Shown here: positions 55,400-64,000 of the stretch, piece after piece
How positions within the stretch are numbered: position 1 is the first letter of the stretch
How the letters are laid out: each line of letters starts with the position of its first letter
Assembly: GCA_030512335.1 (NCBI GenBank)
Contig: JAULSU010000007.1
Coordinates: 1-64,000 of the forward strand
DNA length: 64,000 nt
Direction of reading: 5' to 3'
From: Immersiella caudata
Lineage: Eukaryota; Ascomycota; Sordariomycetes; Sordariales; Lasiosphaeriaceae
The notes under the pieces: model-generated
Seen by the model: only the letters and a program-made list of their open reading frames with translations
The model's database searches: none
What the model was told of the DNA's origin: nothing
Position numbers and translations under genes: made by a program

Positions 55400-55897
55400 G
55401 TCGGGCCACAGCGAGACATTGCCCTGGCCGGGGAGCAAGTTGCCTTTCTCACACTCTTATATGCCAGTACCTTACTGTCCTGGTTCAACCTTATAAGGAG
55501 CAGCACCCTCCTGTGGCCATGGCGGCTCTGGTTTCTGCTATGCTCCGCAGCTTACCATTGTAGCTACCGTGAACGCTGGGGTCCTCGGGTATATACCGTT
55601 GAGAATCGGCAAATGTATCAAGAGGCGGAAATATTGGAAGCGAGCCCGAATCCCTGAAGATATAATCTAAATATAGATTCAAAAGCCAATGAAATATTCA
55701 TCCCGGAGAAACAACCGGTCGATATACTTGGCAATTGAACCGTACCTGGAGCTTCAGATATAGTAGAGTGTATTCTTCTCAGCGAAAGATTTTCGAACCT
55801 TCGCGCCTCGACAAAGCCCGCGCGATATTCGCCCAAACTCGCCCTGTTCATTCTCCATCTCCGCCCCCACGCTGCGGAATAGGTTCCTCCCGGTCGT
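55400..55897. other. Intergenic, nothing recognised
   Basis: About 500 bp upstream of the cytochrome gene and downstream of the small secreted protein gene. No supported feature. Confidence 0.4.
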
Positions 55898-56302
55898 TCA
55901 GTTAGAATACGTTAAGCTCTGATATCTCTTGATGGCATCCTCGCTCATACCGGAAATCACCAGTGTGCCTCCCTCCAGAAACGTCAAGTAGCCATGCTTC
56001 TCCAGCCATCCGTAATTTTTCCTGCCCGACGCCACGCGCGCCAGCTCCTCGGCTATTTCGGCCCCGCAGTGATCCGAGACACCGTATACAACAACGACAT
56101 GCTGCCTCGGGTCAATGACCATTTGTGTACCCTTGGCCAGGAAGGGCTGGCATGCTGTATTAAAGGTCTGCCAGCAGGGCGCAGGCGGGTAGTAGCCACG
56201 CGCAAGATCTTTATCAGGCACTGGGCTGCAGCGCTTTTGGAGAGGTGCATTGGCTGCCGCTGTTGCAGCAGTTGTGAGGGAGAGGACAGTGAGGAGTTGC
56301 AT
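55898..56302 (-). CDS. Small secreted cysteine protein
   Basis: A 134-residue single-exon protein with signal peptide MQLLTVLSLTTAATAAANA and a Kex2-like site at QKR (22-24). Four Cys (25, 43, 51, 79) could form two disulphides. The mature region is mixed alpha/beta in character (QHVVVVYGVSDHCGAEIAEE, TLVISGMSEDAIKRY). No family is recognised. Size and cysteines fit an effector-like or antimicrobial secreted protein, but that is inference only. Confidence 0.7.
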   Translation of the reverse strand: MQLLTVLSLTTAATAAANAPLQKRCSPVPDKDLARGYYPPAPCWQTFNTACQPFLAKGTQMVIDPRQHVVVVYGVSDHCGAEIAEELARVASGRKNYGWLEKHGYLTFLEGGTLVISGMSEDAIKRYQSLTYSN

Positions 56303-57545
56303 GATGGGTGATCGGTTCTCCCAGGAAGACGATGGATGGTGACTGGAAGATTCCTTTCGTAATGAAAAAGCCCGAAGCTATATGTTGGTGTTTAGATTGG
56401 ACAGTTCAAAGGAAGTATTCTCGGATGGGTTAGTGCTGGAGGCACGCCAGCTGGTACTTATAATACCCGGTGCGCCTACATGTGACCTTGATGTGGCCTC
56501 AAATATCGTCGTTTGCCCGGATCACAGGTACACATTCGGAAATTAATCCCATGGGCAGGCTCTCGGGGACTAAAACAAGGATTGAAACCAGTGCCTCTAG
56601 AATGAAGCGGGTGGAAAAAAGGTATTGCCCACTCCCGATTGGTGCGGGTGTGCGAAGTCCCCTATATATTTCTGACAAGCTATAAGACAATTGCCGACCA
56701 TGTAGGATGAGGTTCACCAATCCGTAGGTGACCATGAAATACGAGAAATATGTGAATGAGCTGTAGAAACTTTGTGGCATCGTACTTCTTCCGTCCTCCC
56801 CCCCTACATTTGGGTGATGGCGGGCAAAATGTAACGATCCATCGCACGACTCCTTGAGAGCGTTCAAGGTTCCCTGGCATGCTGCATCTCCATCTGCCTT
56901 TCCGTTGAAGCATTTCGGTACCAGATCTGGATGCCGCGCTGGTTTGTATTGTTGGGATAATGCCCCTCGAACAGGAGAGAACCAGGGGATTGTTTACCTC
57001 TCGTGGATGCCAGCCAGTAGGCGGTGTTTGCCGCTGGGGCTTCATTTTGACATGGTAACTGTCAGAAAGAAGGGGGGTTCAGGGGGCCCTGGACTTCCCG
57101 GTATTTTGAGCACCGCAGTTGTTATATCTAATGGGCTGGATCAGTGATCAGTCAGTTCGTCTTTGATGGAACAGTGTGGCCGGTGATGATGCCTTTTATC
57201 GACAACCAGACCCACGCCCCACGGCCCCGAGCCTGGGTGTGTAGCGTCGGCAGCCTTGTAGCCCCCACGAACCCTGAGAGATCTCGCACACTGGTCAATA
57301 GAGCATCGGTAGATACCAGACCTCAGTTTTTGGCTTAAGCAGAAGTGAGGCGATCAGTGAAGGTGGACTGGCGGTGGTGTGACCGACACTCAAGAGCTAT
57401 TTCTTATGACACCCTCCCAATTGGTCCCAAAATAAGTCCCTATTTAGGTAGGAATTGATTTAAATACTTAAAAATAACCCGAACGCTTGAACAAAATAAC
57501 TTTCCTCACGTCCGGCAGCCACGCCTTCGGGTATCCGCCTGGGGG
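56303..57545. other. Intergenic with a dispersed-repeat fragment
   Basis: About 1.24 kb. No gene is supported. The TGTCAGAAAG repeat fragment lies at 57060-57092. AT-rich sequence at 57415-57500 precedes a G-rich run at 57541-57566. Confidence 0.4.
57060..57092 (+). repeat. Fragment of the TGTCAGAAAG element
   Basis: TGTCAGAAAGAAGGGGGGTT and the following CAGGGGGCCCTGG match the 5' end of the elements at 4852 and 5183, 52 kb away, then diverge. Confidence 0.55.
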
Positions 57546-58552
57546 GTGGGGGGGGGCGGGGGCGGCCCAGGCCGAATATGCCTCCTAGAGCCCGCGCATA
57601 CTGCCCGCCGCAGACTTCGGTTCAAACTCAGGTACTTCCACCGGATCGACGCGCCACCTTACACCGCCATATCACACACTTGGAGCCGCAAGCCAAGAGA
57701 CAGCGAGATACTCCTAAACAACAAGGCCTTCAAGGTCACCTCAGATCTATCAGTGTCTGAAGCATCTCACCAGGGAGAACAGCAGGAACTTGAACCATCC
57801 CGACAAATCATTCCAGCAGTAAGACCAGAAGAAGTAGACACACATATGAGTTGACTCCATTTGCATCAACTAAAACGACCTCCTAGACAAGAACGTGTAA
57901 GTGGGACGTATGGATCGGGATCTACGAGCAAGCCACAACCGTGTCCGTGTGGCTGGCGGGTATATCCGAGCGGTCTCTGTGGTGGGACATGGAACCACTC
58001 CTTGCCTATCGCTACTGGATGAGAACCTGGGTCATGCAGGAATCCATCCTCGGAAGGAACATCATGCTGCATTGTGACAGTGACAGTTGCCTCCGGCTCG
58101 AGGTTTTCAGACGTCTCGCAAAGAATGTTCCTAGCTACATAGACACAAAGTATGGGTTTGCGCATTCGCTTCTGTCAGCCAAGGAACACGGGCTTGAACA
58201 GAGACCACTACGGTCGCTCATGAGACGCTATCGATTCCCGATGTGCGAGCATCCGCGAGACAAGGTCTTCGCCTGGTTGAGATTGATGCCGCCACACGAA
58301 CGAGGGATGATTCAAAGGTTTTTACCGGATTACACCCTTCCCATCGAGATGGTTATTGTTCTCACAATACTCCACCTGAACTACTGTGAGAGGCAGCCGC
58401 TCTAGGAGGCATCTGACGAGGTGTTCCTAGCCTTCGGTATCAGAGATCCAAGACAGCAGAAGTACCTGGAAGAAATCGTTCGTGATATACCCGGTGAGGA
58501 TTATCTGGAAGACCGCGAGGCAGCGGACCGTCTGTTATATTGGACGATTTGA
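57546..58552 (+). pseudogene. HET-domain pseudogene with RIP-like stops
   Basis: A decayed HET gene. Readable pieces: APPYTAISHTWSRKPRDSEI and KVTSDL near 57640-57750; DSICIN-stop-NDLLDKNV-stop-VGRM near 57850-57910; IYEQATTVSVWLAG from about 57922; YWMRTWVMQESILGRNIMLHC near 58010; CEHPRDKVFAWL near 58250; then EASDEVFLAFGIRDPRQQKY to a stop at 58550-58552. Both stops in the core are TAA where the family has Gln (CAA), i.e. CpA-to-TpA changes typical of RIP. A one-base shift near 57918 and a TAG at 58403 add to the damage. Confidence 0.7.
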
Positions 58553-59121
58553 AGGAGGCTCAGACCGGGTGAGTGGTATAAACCTGTCGCCGCCAGGTTC
58601 CACTCTGTAGCTATACGAACAGTGTCAAAATCTGAGGGGTGGCTTGGCGCCAAGCCGAGCCACCGCGAGCAGAGGGTCCATCGGCCCTGCGCTCCGCTGG
58701 AGCGCAGGAACCGATGGTCCGGCGCTCTGGGCCCAACGGGGCCGTTTCTTTTGTACTTATTGGAGCTTATCTCCGGACCTCACTTCCAAAAGACAAGTCA
58801 CTTTGCAACTGCACTTCCACTGCTCGCAAGCTCAATGAGGCGCTCCGCCAGAAGTTCCACAAACAGGCAGAGAAAGGAAGATGAAGAGGTGGAGAAGTAT
58901 CAGAGGAGGCAGAGACGAGTTGATCAGTGGACGGAAAATGCCAAGGCAGGGGGAATCGTCGCTGGTTGTATCACTGTCATCGGGTGGTGGTTTGGTTGGT
59001 GGTAGAATCGTTTCTTTCAGGTTTGTGACTAAAATGAAGTAACGGTGATCTTAACCTCTAGACATTTCTCGCCCCCCCCCCCCCCCCGAAAGCAAGTGAC
59101 ACTCCGTCATTCACATCTGAA
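58553..59121. other. Intergenic with a possible small ORF
   Basis: Apart from the hairpins, a plus frame 58622-59005 ends with a basic coiled-coil-like stretch and a short hydrophobic tail (AGGIVAGCITVIGWWFGWW). Its first half is encoded by the hairpin DNA, so a real gene is doubtful. A C17 run lies at about 59073-59089. Confidence 0.3.
58638..58717. repeat. Two adjacent strong hairpins
   Basis: 58638-58664 folds as GGTGGCTTGGC/GCCAAGCC..GCCACC. 58678-58717 folds as CCATCGG-C-CCTGCGCTCC, loop GCT, then GGAGCGCAGG-AA-CCGATGG, a stem of 17 pairs. The two are 13 bp apart and GC-rich. They could belong to a small mobile element or a structured transcript. Confidence 0.75.
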
Positions 59122-60039
59122 TCACAGCTCCTTATGCTTAGCCCTTGAGTTAGTATCGGCCCCATCCCCAAAGAAAATGCCATCCAGTCTCTTTAACAAG
59201 CTCTCCCTGCACAAACACTTCTCATTACACTCCCCAACCGGACAGAGTGGCGTAGTGGCCGGAAGGACATCACACCCTACCGCCTTCCTCGCAGCTGGAT
59301 ACGGCTGCTTAAAAAACACCGCGCTGTACCCGTTGCATCCGTCGTCGATAGGCTGGCAATAGGGGCAGCAGCGACAGTCCTCAGTACACGGTGGCTTGAC
59401 GGCGTACCAAGGAGGTAGCTTTGGGACGAGGCGCCCGGAGTGGAGGGTAGGGATGTCGTCCTCGAATTTCAGGATTGTGTCTTGGTTGCCATGGTCAGGG
59501 GAAGAGTCGGAGCCGAGCTTCCAGTCACCGATGAGGGTTGACTTGAGTTTTTCCATGAGGGTCTCACGGCAGAGGCAGTTCTTGGCACAGTTTCCAATGG
59601 GACAGACGGGGGTTTCTTCGGGGAGAGATTCGCAGCCGATGATGTTGCGGATGGTGTTGTAGGTTGGCCTGAAGAAGTGCCGTGTTCCGAGAGGCTCACA
59701 CCAGGCGCAGGAAGGGCAGGACTCGGGGCAGGGGATGATGGAGAAGGGAGGGAGTTTGGCGGCGGCGAGGAAATCAGGGTCATCCGCGGGGATTTCCCTC
59801 AGGGGCGTCTGACTATTGTCGTGTTCGATGTCATCGCTGGAAGTGGGGTTGTGGACGTTGGGGCATTCACAGCAGGGGATTTCGGCGTCCGGGAGGGAGA
59901 CGATAGTTCCGGAGGAGAGAGAGAGTTCGTTAGAAGGGAGCTTCAAGGCTTGGTCACAGCATCCTTGAAGACAGAGAGATGCAGCTATTGCGAAGCCGGA
60001 CACTCCCGCAAGGAAAAGAATGAGGTGTTTGGTAAACAT
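59122..60039 (-). CDS. Secreted Cys-rich protein with two duplicated modules
   Basis: A single exon of 305 residues, starting at 60039 so that the hydrophobic signal MFTKHLILFLAGVSGFAIAA is N-terminal; an upstream in-frame ATG at 60105 would bury it. Two homologous modules: residues 97-172 (PPFSIIPCPESCPSCAWCEP ... IIGCESLPEETPVCPIGNC ... CLCRETLMEKL) and 208-292 (PPWYAVKPPCTEDCRCCPYC ... AVGCDVLPATTPLCPVGEC ... CLCRESLLKRL). Each carries a CxxCxxC-like cluster, a single Cys, a CPxGxC and a CLCRE motif, implying disulphide-bonded repeats. An N-terminal Cys cluster (23-30 and 56-59) is extra. Family not recognised. It ends KHKEL, only weakly like an ER-retrieval tail. Confidence 0.7.
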   Translation of the reverse strand: MFTKHLILFLAGVSGFAIAASLCLQGCCDQALKLPSNELSLSSGTIVSLPDAEIPCCECPNVHNPTSSDDIEHDNSQTPLREIPADDPDFLAAAKLPPFSIIPCPESCPSCAWCEPLGTRHFFRPTYNTIRNIIGCESLPEETPVCPIGNCAKNCLCRETLMEKLKSTLIGDWKLGSDSSPDHGNQDTILKFEDDIPTLHSGRLVPKLPPWYAVKPPCTEDCRCCPYCQPIDDGCNGYSAVFFKQPYPAARKAVGCDVLPATTPLCPVGECNEKCLCRESLLKRLDGIFFGDGADTNSRAKHKEL

Positions 60040-60942
60040 GTTTGGAAGTGGGAAGAGAAAGTTCGCTGAGGTTTGGGCTGGGGCTTGGAGTGGTGGTAGT
60101 TGCACGGGTCGCTGATTCCGGGAACGTGAACGGCATTAGTGACTCGAATCTGTGTCTTTTATCTTCATTCTAGCTGTTCTTTCTGTCGCCATCCTGGAAT
60201 ATGCCTCGCGTTCTACTCTTTGCCCCTCCTCAAAGTTTGATGATTTTCTGCAGGCACTTTGCTGACCGAAGATGGTCTCGTCCCTGTTCGGTAGGTCATC
60301 CAACCAATTCTAAGATGACGATGCGTTTTGTCGCAACGGAGGACCTGATTTGCTGAACGCTGTCGCGAATACCTCTGCATCAGCTGCGCCTCCCTGCACG
60401 CTGCTGCGTTGCAGCAACTGCCGAAGGGGTACAGACCCTGAGTGGCGACGGTTGGCCAATGACTGGGTCCTAAACCGCAGCCTCACAGGTGCCTGAGAGA
60501 CGCCTTGACGTTAGCGAACAGTGGTTCGCCGCCCCTGGGGCAGCTGGAACAATGGACCCGAGGAATCGGGAGTCCCACTTTCCAATTCAGCCCCTGATTA
60601 GTCCTTCGGTGAAGGGGTTCACACCCCTCCCGATGCACTTTAAATGCACTGCTGAGTGGTTGCAATAAATTCTCTGCACAGATACGAAAGTTCCTTTGTT
60701 GAAGGGATGTGCCCTGACATCTCTCTGGCTGCCCGCGCCGAGATCAAGATGACGGCGCTGCAGCAGCACAGTGCTGCCTTGCACACAATCGGTCGTCAGC
60801 TCTCATGACTTTAGTCTGCCTCGCCGTCTCGCCTTACCCCTGAAACTCTCTTCGCCATGCACTTAATTAGGTACCTACGTCCGGGTAAATTGGAAACAGA
60901 AAACACGCGTCATCCGAGACTTATTGTCTGTACCACGACACC
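60040..60942. other. Divergent intergenic region
   Basis: About 900 bp between two divergent genes. It should contain both promoters. No gene or repeat is recognised. Confidence 0.4.
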
Positions 60943-62820
60943 ATGGCCATGGAGACGATCTCAAGGCAGCCCCCCGTCATTGGGACCTGGAATGATCAGC
61001 ATATGCATCATTACCACTCTCACAGCACATCCTCGGCAACTGTATCGGGCACAATCACGGAACAAACACAGGCCTGGGATCGCTATCCCAGGGGTGACGA
61101 TAACCATCCAAAGGTCATTGCTGCTGCTCTTCGAGGACCTTACAAACAGGCCCTGAAGCTCGATAGGGATCTCAGGACGAGAAACCTCTCTGTCGTTGGG
61201 CTGATACTCGCCTGGGGCGCCTCAATCGCCGCACTTACAACGGGAATCTTCATCCTAGTCACCCCGAACGTCATGGTACCAGACTACTTGGTTGGCAAAG
61301 TCCTCACGATAGGCCCAACCCCATACATGTGGCCAAAAGCTGCCAGATATCTCGGCGGACATCGCATCTACAAAGTCAACGAGTTTACCATGATCGTTCT
61401 CCCCCTTATTCTCCAAGCTGCTGCTACACTCATTATGGGTTGCCTCGAGTCGATCCACGCAACCACTCTCCGTTGGGCACTTTGGCAAGAAGGACGACTG
61501 CGATATAACAACAACCTGCGATTGTTCAAGAGCTCCAAGAGGTTTGGCCCGAACAAGTGGCCAGCTAACACGGCGGCTATCATCGGGTTGGTTTTGAGCT
61601 ACGGCGGCGCGTCTATCATGATGTTCCCCATCCAGGTCAATGCCATCGTGCTCTCAGCCGAGAGAATGCTCGAGCTGGACTACAACGTCGAGCGTCTGGA
61701 GGACCGCACCGCCATCAATTTCAACGGGTGGGGACTTGTAGGTCTTGGAGCTGGTCTCCTTCTGCAATCCATCATCTCCTTCTGGGCGCTCCTCGACTCG
61801 GCCTACGTCGGGACTTGGAATGGAAACCCCCTTGCCACCGCCAAGGCATGCAAGATCCTCCGGGGCAATGGCCGAGATCCATTACAATGTCCCCCCTTTT
61901 ACCCCGAATCAGACATCGACCTCCTCCCTTTCCCCACGCCTCAAGCTCCCTCCCACTCCCACCCAAAGCATGAAACATCCCTCCCCACCCCACTCCAACC
62001 CTCCGCCCTCTCCCTCTTCCCTCAAACTCGGCGCCTCACCTATTTCCTCTGGGCCGTCTTCACCTTCTCCGCTCTCCTCCTCCTCGCCATCACCACCCGC
62101 GCCTCCCTCCCCAACGCCTCCCGCTCCGTCCTCGGCCCTACCACCTCCCTCTCCTTCGTCAAAGCTTTTTCCGGACACACAACCCCCTGGTACACATTCC
62201 AATTCTTCGGCCTAGTCGAAGCGACGTACAACAAAAACCCATACGCTAACCGGAAGGAATACATCGGCTTGCTAATCCAATGCGCGGCATTGTGCATCCC
62301 CATCTTCGGGTTGCATGTCGCGGAGGTACTGTGCCAGATGCAGAGGGATGAGGCTACTTGGAGACGGGCTTCTACGGAGGGGGTCGATCCGAACAGTAGC
62401 CTCGTCTTGCAGGGCCTACGACATGGACCTAGCTGGGTTATTTTCCTTGCCAAGGCAGCAGTGCCGTGGCTATTCGGATTCGCGATTTCGTGTAATCGGA
62501 ATATTTACTTTGTCATGTTACCTGCGCTGGCGGTAGCGGTGGTGTTTTTGGGACTGGGGGTGTTTGTGGAGGTTTTGGTTAGGAGGAGGCCGAGGGGGAC
62601 GCAGCCGGCGGTGTATGGGGATGTGTTGGCGTTAGTAGAGTTGGTGGATGATTGGGAGGTAGAGAGGGTGTTTTGGGGAGATAAAGGGGTTTGTTGTGGT
62701 GGTGATGGGGATGGGAGAGGCGAGGTGAGGGTGGCGGGGACGGCGGGAAGGAGGTTGGCGGATTTGAGTGAGGGTATTGGGCATGTTGGTCTGGGTGTGA
62801 AGGAGAGTGTAAGGTGGTGA
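60943..62820 (+). CDS. Multi-pass membrane protein of unknown function
   Basis: A 625-residue single-exon protein of a fungal family without assigned role. The N-terminal 80 residues are cytosolic and His/Ser/Thr-rich. Hydrophobic segments include VVGLILAWGASIAALTTGIF, FTMIVLPLILQAAATLIMGC, AAIIGLVLSYGGASIMMFP, GLVGLGAGLLLQSIISFWAL, YFLWAVFTFSALLLLAITT, YIGLLIQCAALCIPIFGLHV, and a final pair around 62420-62570, so about eight helices. The cytosolic C-terminus has the family block GTQPAVYGDVLALVELVDDW followed by WGDKG. The insert encoded at 61900-62030 is Pro/Ser-rich. Third-position C bias in the middle and G bias at the end resemble the beta-lactamase-like gene. No damage is seen. Confidence 0.75.
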   Translation: MAMETISRQPPVIGTWNDQHMHHYHSHSTSSATVSGTITEQTQAWDRYPRGDDNHPKVIAAALRGPYKQALKLDRDLRTRNLSVVGLILAWGASIAALTTGIFILVTPNVMVPDYLVGKVLTIGPTPYMWPKAARYLGGHRIYKVNEFTMIVLPLILQAAATLIMGCLESIHATTLRWALWQEGRLRYNNNLRLFKSSKRFGPNKWPANTAAIIGLVLSYGGASIMMFPIQVNAIVLSAERMLELDYNVERLEDRTAINFNGWGLVGLGAGLLLQSIISFWALLDSAYVGTWNGNPLATAKACKILRGNGRDPLQCPPFYPESDIDLLPFPTPQAPSHSHPKHETSLPTPLQPSALSLFPQTRRLTYFLWAVFTFSALLLLAITTRASLPNASRSVLGPTTSLSFVKAFSGHTTPWYTFQFFGLVEATYNKNPYANRKEYIGLLIQCAALCIPIFGLHVAEVLCQMQRDEATWRRASTEGVDPNSSLVLQGLRHGPSWVIFLAKAAVPWLFGFAISCNRNIYFVMLPALAVAVVFLGLGVFVEVLVRRRPRGTQPAVYGDVLALVELVDDWEVERVFWGDKGVCCGGDGDGRGEVRVAGTAGRRLADLSEGIGHVGLGVKESVRW

Positions 62821-62952
62821 TTCCTTTTAAAACCATCCCGGCGGAGAGGTTCCGGTTGTGTGAGAGCTGCCCCTGAATAAAGTAAGACCGATTTGTCGCC
62901 TTCCGCCGAGCGATTCTTTGCTGCTAGAATTCTCTCAATACCACATCCAAGA

Positions 62953-63024
62953 GGCCTCGTGGCGCAACGGTAGCGTGTTCGACTCCAGATCGAAAGGTTA
63001 TCCGTTCAACTCGGGTCGGGGTCA
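62953..63024 (+). tRNA. tRNA-Trp (CCA)
   Basis: A 72-nt cloverleaf. Acceptor arms GGCCTCG/CGGGGTC pair with G-T wobbles, discriminator A. D arm GCGC...GCGT. Anticodon arm TTCGA-CTCCAGA-TCGAA with anticodon CCA. Variable AGGTT. T arm ATCCG-TTCAACT-CGGGT. No intron and no encoded CCA end, as expected for a nuclear eukaryotic gene. Confidence 0.93.
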
Positions 63025-63558
63025 AGCAACATGGAAGGACAAGGATGGAAGAGCAGCAGTCCTCTTCTTTTTGCCGGTGACCCACCTTGGCGGGACTGGA
63101 AGGGGCTCCGTCCTCCCACGGGTAGCTAAAGTGCGGCACCCATTTTTGCCCCTTCCTTCCTCGCCTCGGGAGGTTGTCAACCTCGACGTCACTCGTCCAG
63201 TCCTTTTGGACGTCGCTCCTGCTGTCGGAGATTCGGGATGCAGCGGTTCCGAGGCCGCCGAGCAGACCGCTCGTCCCATGTCCTCGCAATTCTCGCCAGG
63301 ACCTCCCCTCTGTTCCCTTCTCCAAGCACGAAGCTCCAACGCTGATCCTGGTTTATCTCAACATCGCTTTCATCAACCATCACGTCTACCACTCGCTTCC
63401 AACGTCAATCGCGTCTGCTATCCCGAGCTTTCCCGCCTCGTCAAAGTCATCATTGCGAGACCCCGGTATGTCGATCACCCTCACGCCAATGTTATCGCCG
63501 CGCTGCGAATTGGCCCTCAGGTTGACCTGCTATCAGCGACTCCAAGGACACCACCGTG
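63025..63558. other. Intergenic, nothing recognised
   Basis: About 530 bp with long but featureless frames on both strands. It may hold a promoter or 5' exon of the edge gene. Confidence 0.35.
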
Positions 63559-64000
63559 ATGAATCGCCGAATTGACCACCCGGATGAGGATCGGATCGAG
63601 ATCAACGCGCAACTCGTCTTACCCGTCTATGATGGGCCATCGATGACAGCCATACTTGTAACCTTTTTTGTGTATGCATCCATTCCAAGCGTTTTGAACA
63701 CGCAGTGGCCGTGTGTACTTACACTTCGTCGCCAGTTCCATCGTCCATTGGCTGTTCGCGTTATGGGTCTTTGCAAAACTCAATCCACGCGTACTCAACT
63801 GGGACCCGATCCGTCCAGTCGACATCTACATGGCCGTGGCGACGTTTGTGGCAGCGATGTTCGGGCTGCACATCACAACGAAACACTTCTTCGAGATGCC
63901 TTAGGGAGCGCGCAAAGTGGTGTCCTTGGCGAGTGTCTACTTGCTTGGGCACGTGGCTTTGGTGATGGGGGATGCGCTGAGTGCGTTGGCGGTGAACCCT
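63559..64000 (+). CDS. Partial multi-pass membrane protein at the right edge
   Basis: From the ATG at 63559 the frame gives MNRRIDHPDEDRIEINAQLV and PVYDGPSMTAILVTFFV. A very short GTATGC...GCAG segment (63670-63703, 34 nt) would join it to a second frame with two hydrophobic segments (FVASSIVHWLFALWVFAKL, IYMAVATFVAAMFGLHITT). That frame meets TAG at 63902-63904, then continues coherently (KVVSLASVYLLGHVALVMG) to the end of the window. It is either a nonsense-mutated gene or a missed splice. Family not recognised. Confidence 0.4.
   Translation, partial: MNRRIDHPDEDRIEINAQLVLPVYDGPSMTAILVTFFVYASIPSVLNTQWPCVLTLRRQFHRPLAVRVMGLCKTQSTRTQLGPDPSSRHLHGRGDVCGSDVRAAHHNETLLRDALGSAQSGVLGECLLAWARGFGDGGCAECVGGEP

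Overview
The window reads as the subtelomeric end of a chromosome from a filamentous ascomycete, probably a Sordariomycete. The evidence is a TTAGGG-type telomeric tract, short GT-AG introns of about 45-90 nt with CTAAC/CTGAC-like branch sites, AT-rich transition-mutated (RIP-like) transposon debris, and gene families largely confined to Pezizomycotina (HET, Clr5, UstYa/DUF3328, NACHT-ankyrin, NPP1, CDH cytochrome). The species cannot be named from this sequence.

Layout. 1-3.6 kb is subtelomeric: a GC-rich flank, 127 bp of CCCTAA repeats, a duplicated block with an LTR-like repeat and pogo/Fot1-type transposase remnants, and small tandem repeats. 3.7-17.7 kb holds a LaeA/UMTA-type methyltransferase, a five-exon gene of 1708 codons for a NO VEIN-like ATPase/DUF3883 protein, a GH67 alpha-glucuronidase and a hypothetical membrane protein. 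19.4-26.8 kb is the most interesting metabolic block. A UstYa-family (DUF3328) gene is divergent from a secreted precursor with four near-identical 15-residue repeats and Kex2 sites, followed by an ABCC-type transporter: together, a candidate fungal RiPP (dikaritin-like) cluster. 27.6-32.8 kb has a frame-disrupted HET protein convergent with a Clr5-domain protein. 34.7-43.8 kb holds a doubtful AT-hook gene, a mitochondrial carrier, an NPP1 protein, a secreted DUF3237 protein, a broken ankyrin gene flanked by direct repeats, and a serine beta-lactamase-like esterase.

45.7-49.9 kb encodes a nine-exon NLR-type protein of 1248 residues: fungal STAND N-terminal domain, NACHT, ankyrin repeats, and a C-terminal ubiquitin-conjugating (UBC/E2) fold in which the catalytic Cys position is Ser. 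Beyond it lie a CorA-like pseudogene, a multi-pass membrane protein, a secreted CDH-type cytochrome, a small secreted Cys protein, a HET pseudogene with CA-to-TA stops, a two-module Cys-rich secreted protein, a 625-residue multi-pass protein, a tRNA-Trp(CCA), and the start of another membrane protein at the right edge.

Functionally the window mixes three accessory themes: plant-polymer or host interaction (GH67, CDH cytochrome, NPP1, small secreted proteins), non-self recognition or cell death (HET, NLR, CorA-like), and a possible peptide natural-product locus. Several genes (HET 27.6-30.1 kb, CorA-like, HET 57.5 kb, ankyrin 41 kb) carry frame breaks, often in G or C homopolymers. These may be decay or assembly errors. 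Exon boundaries were derived by eye from splice consensus and reading-frame continuity.
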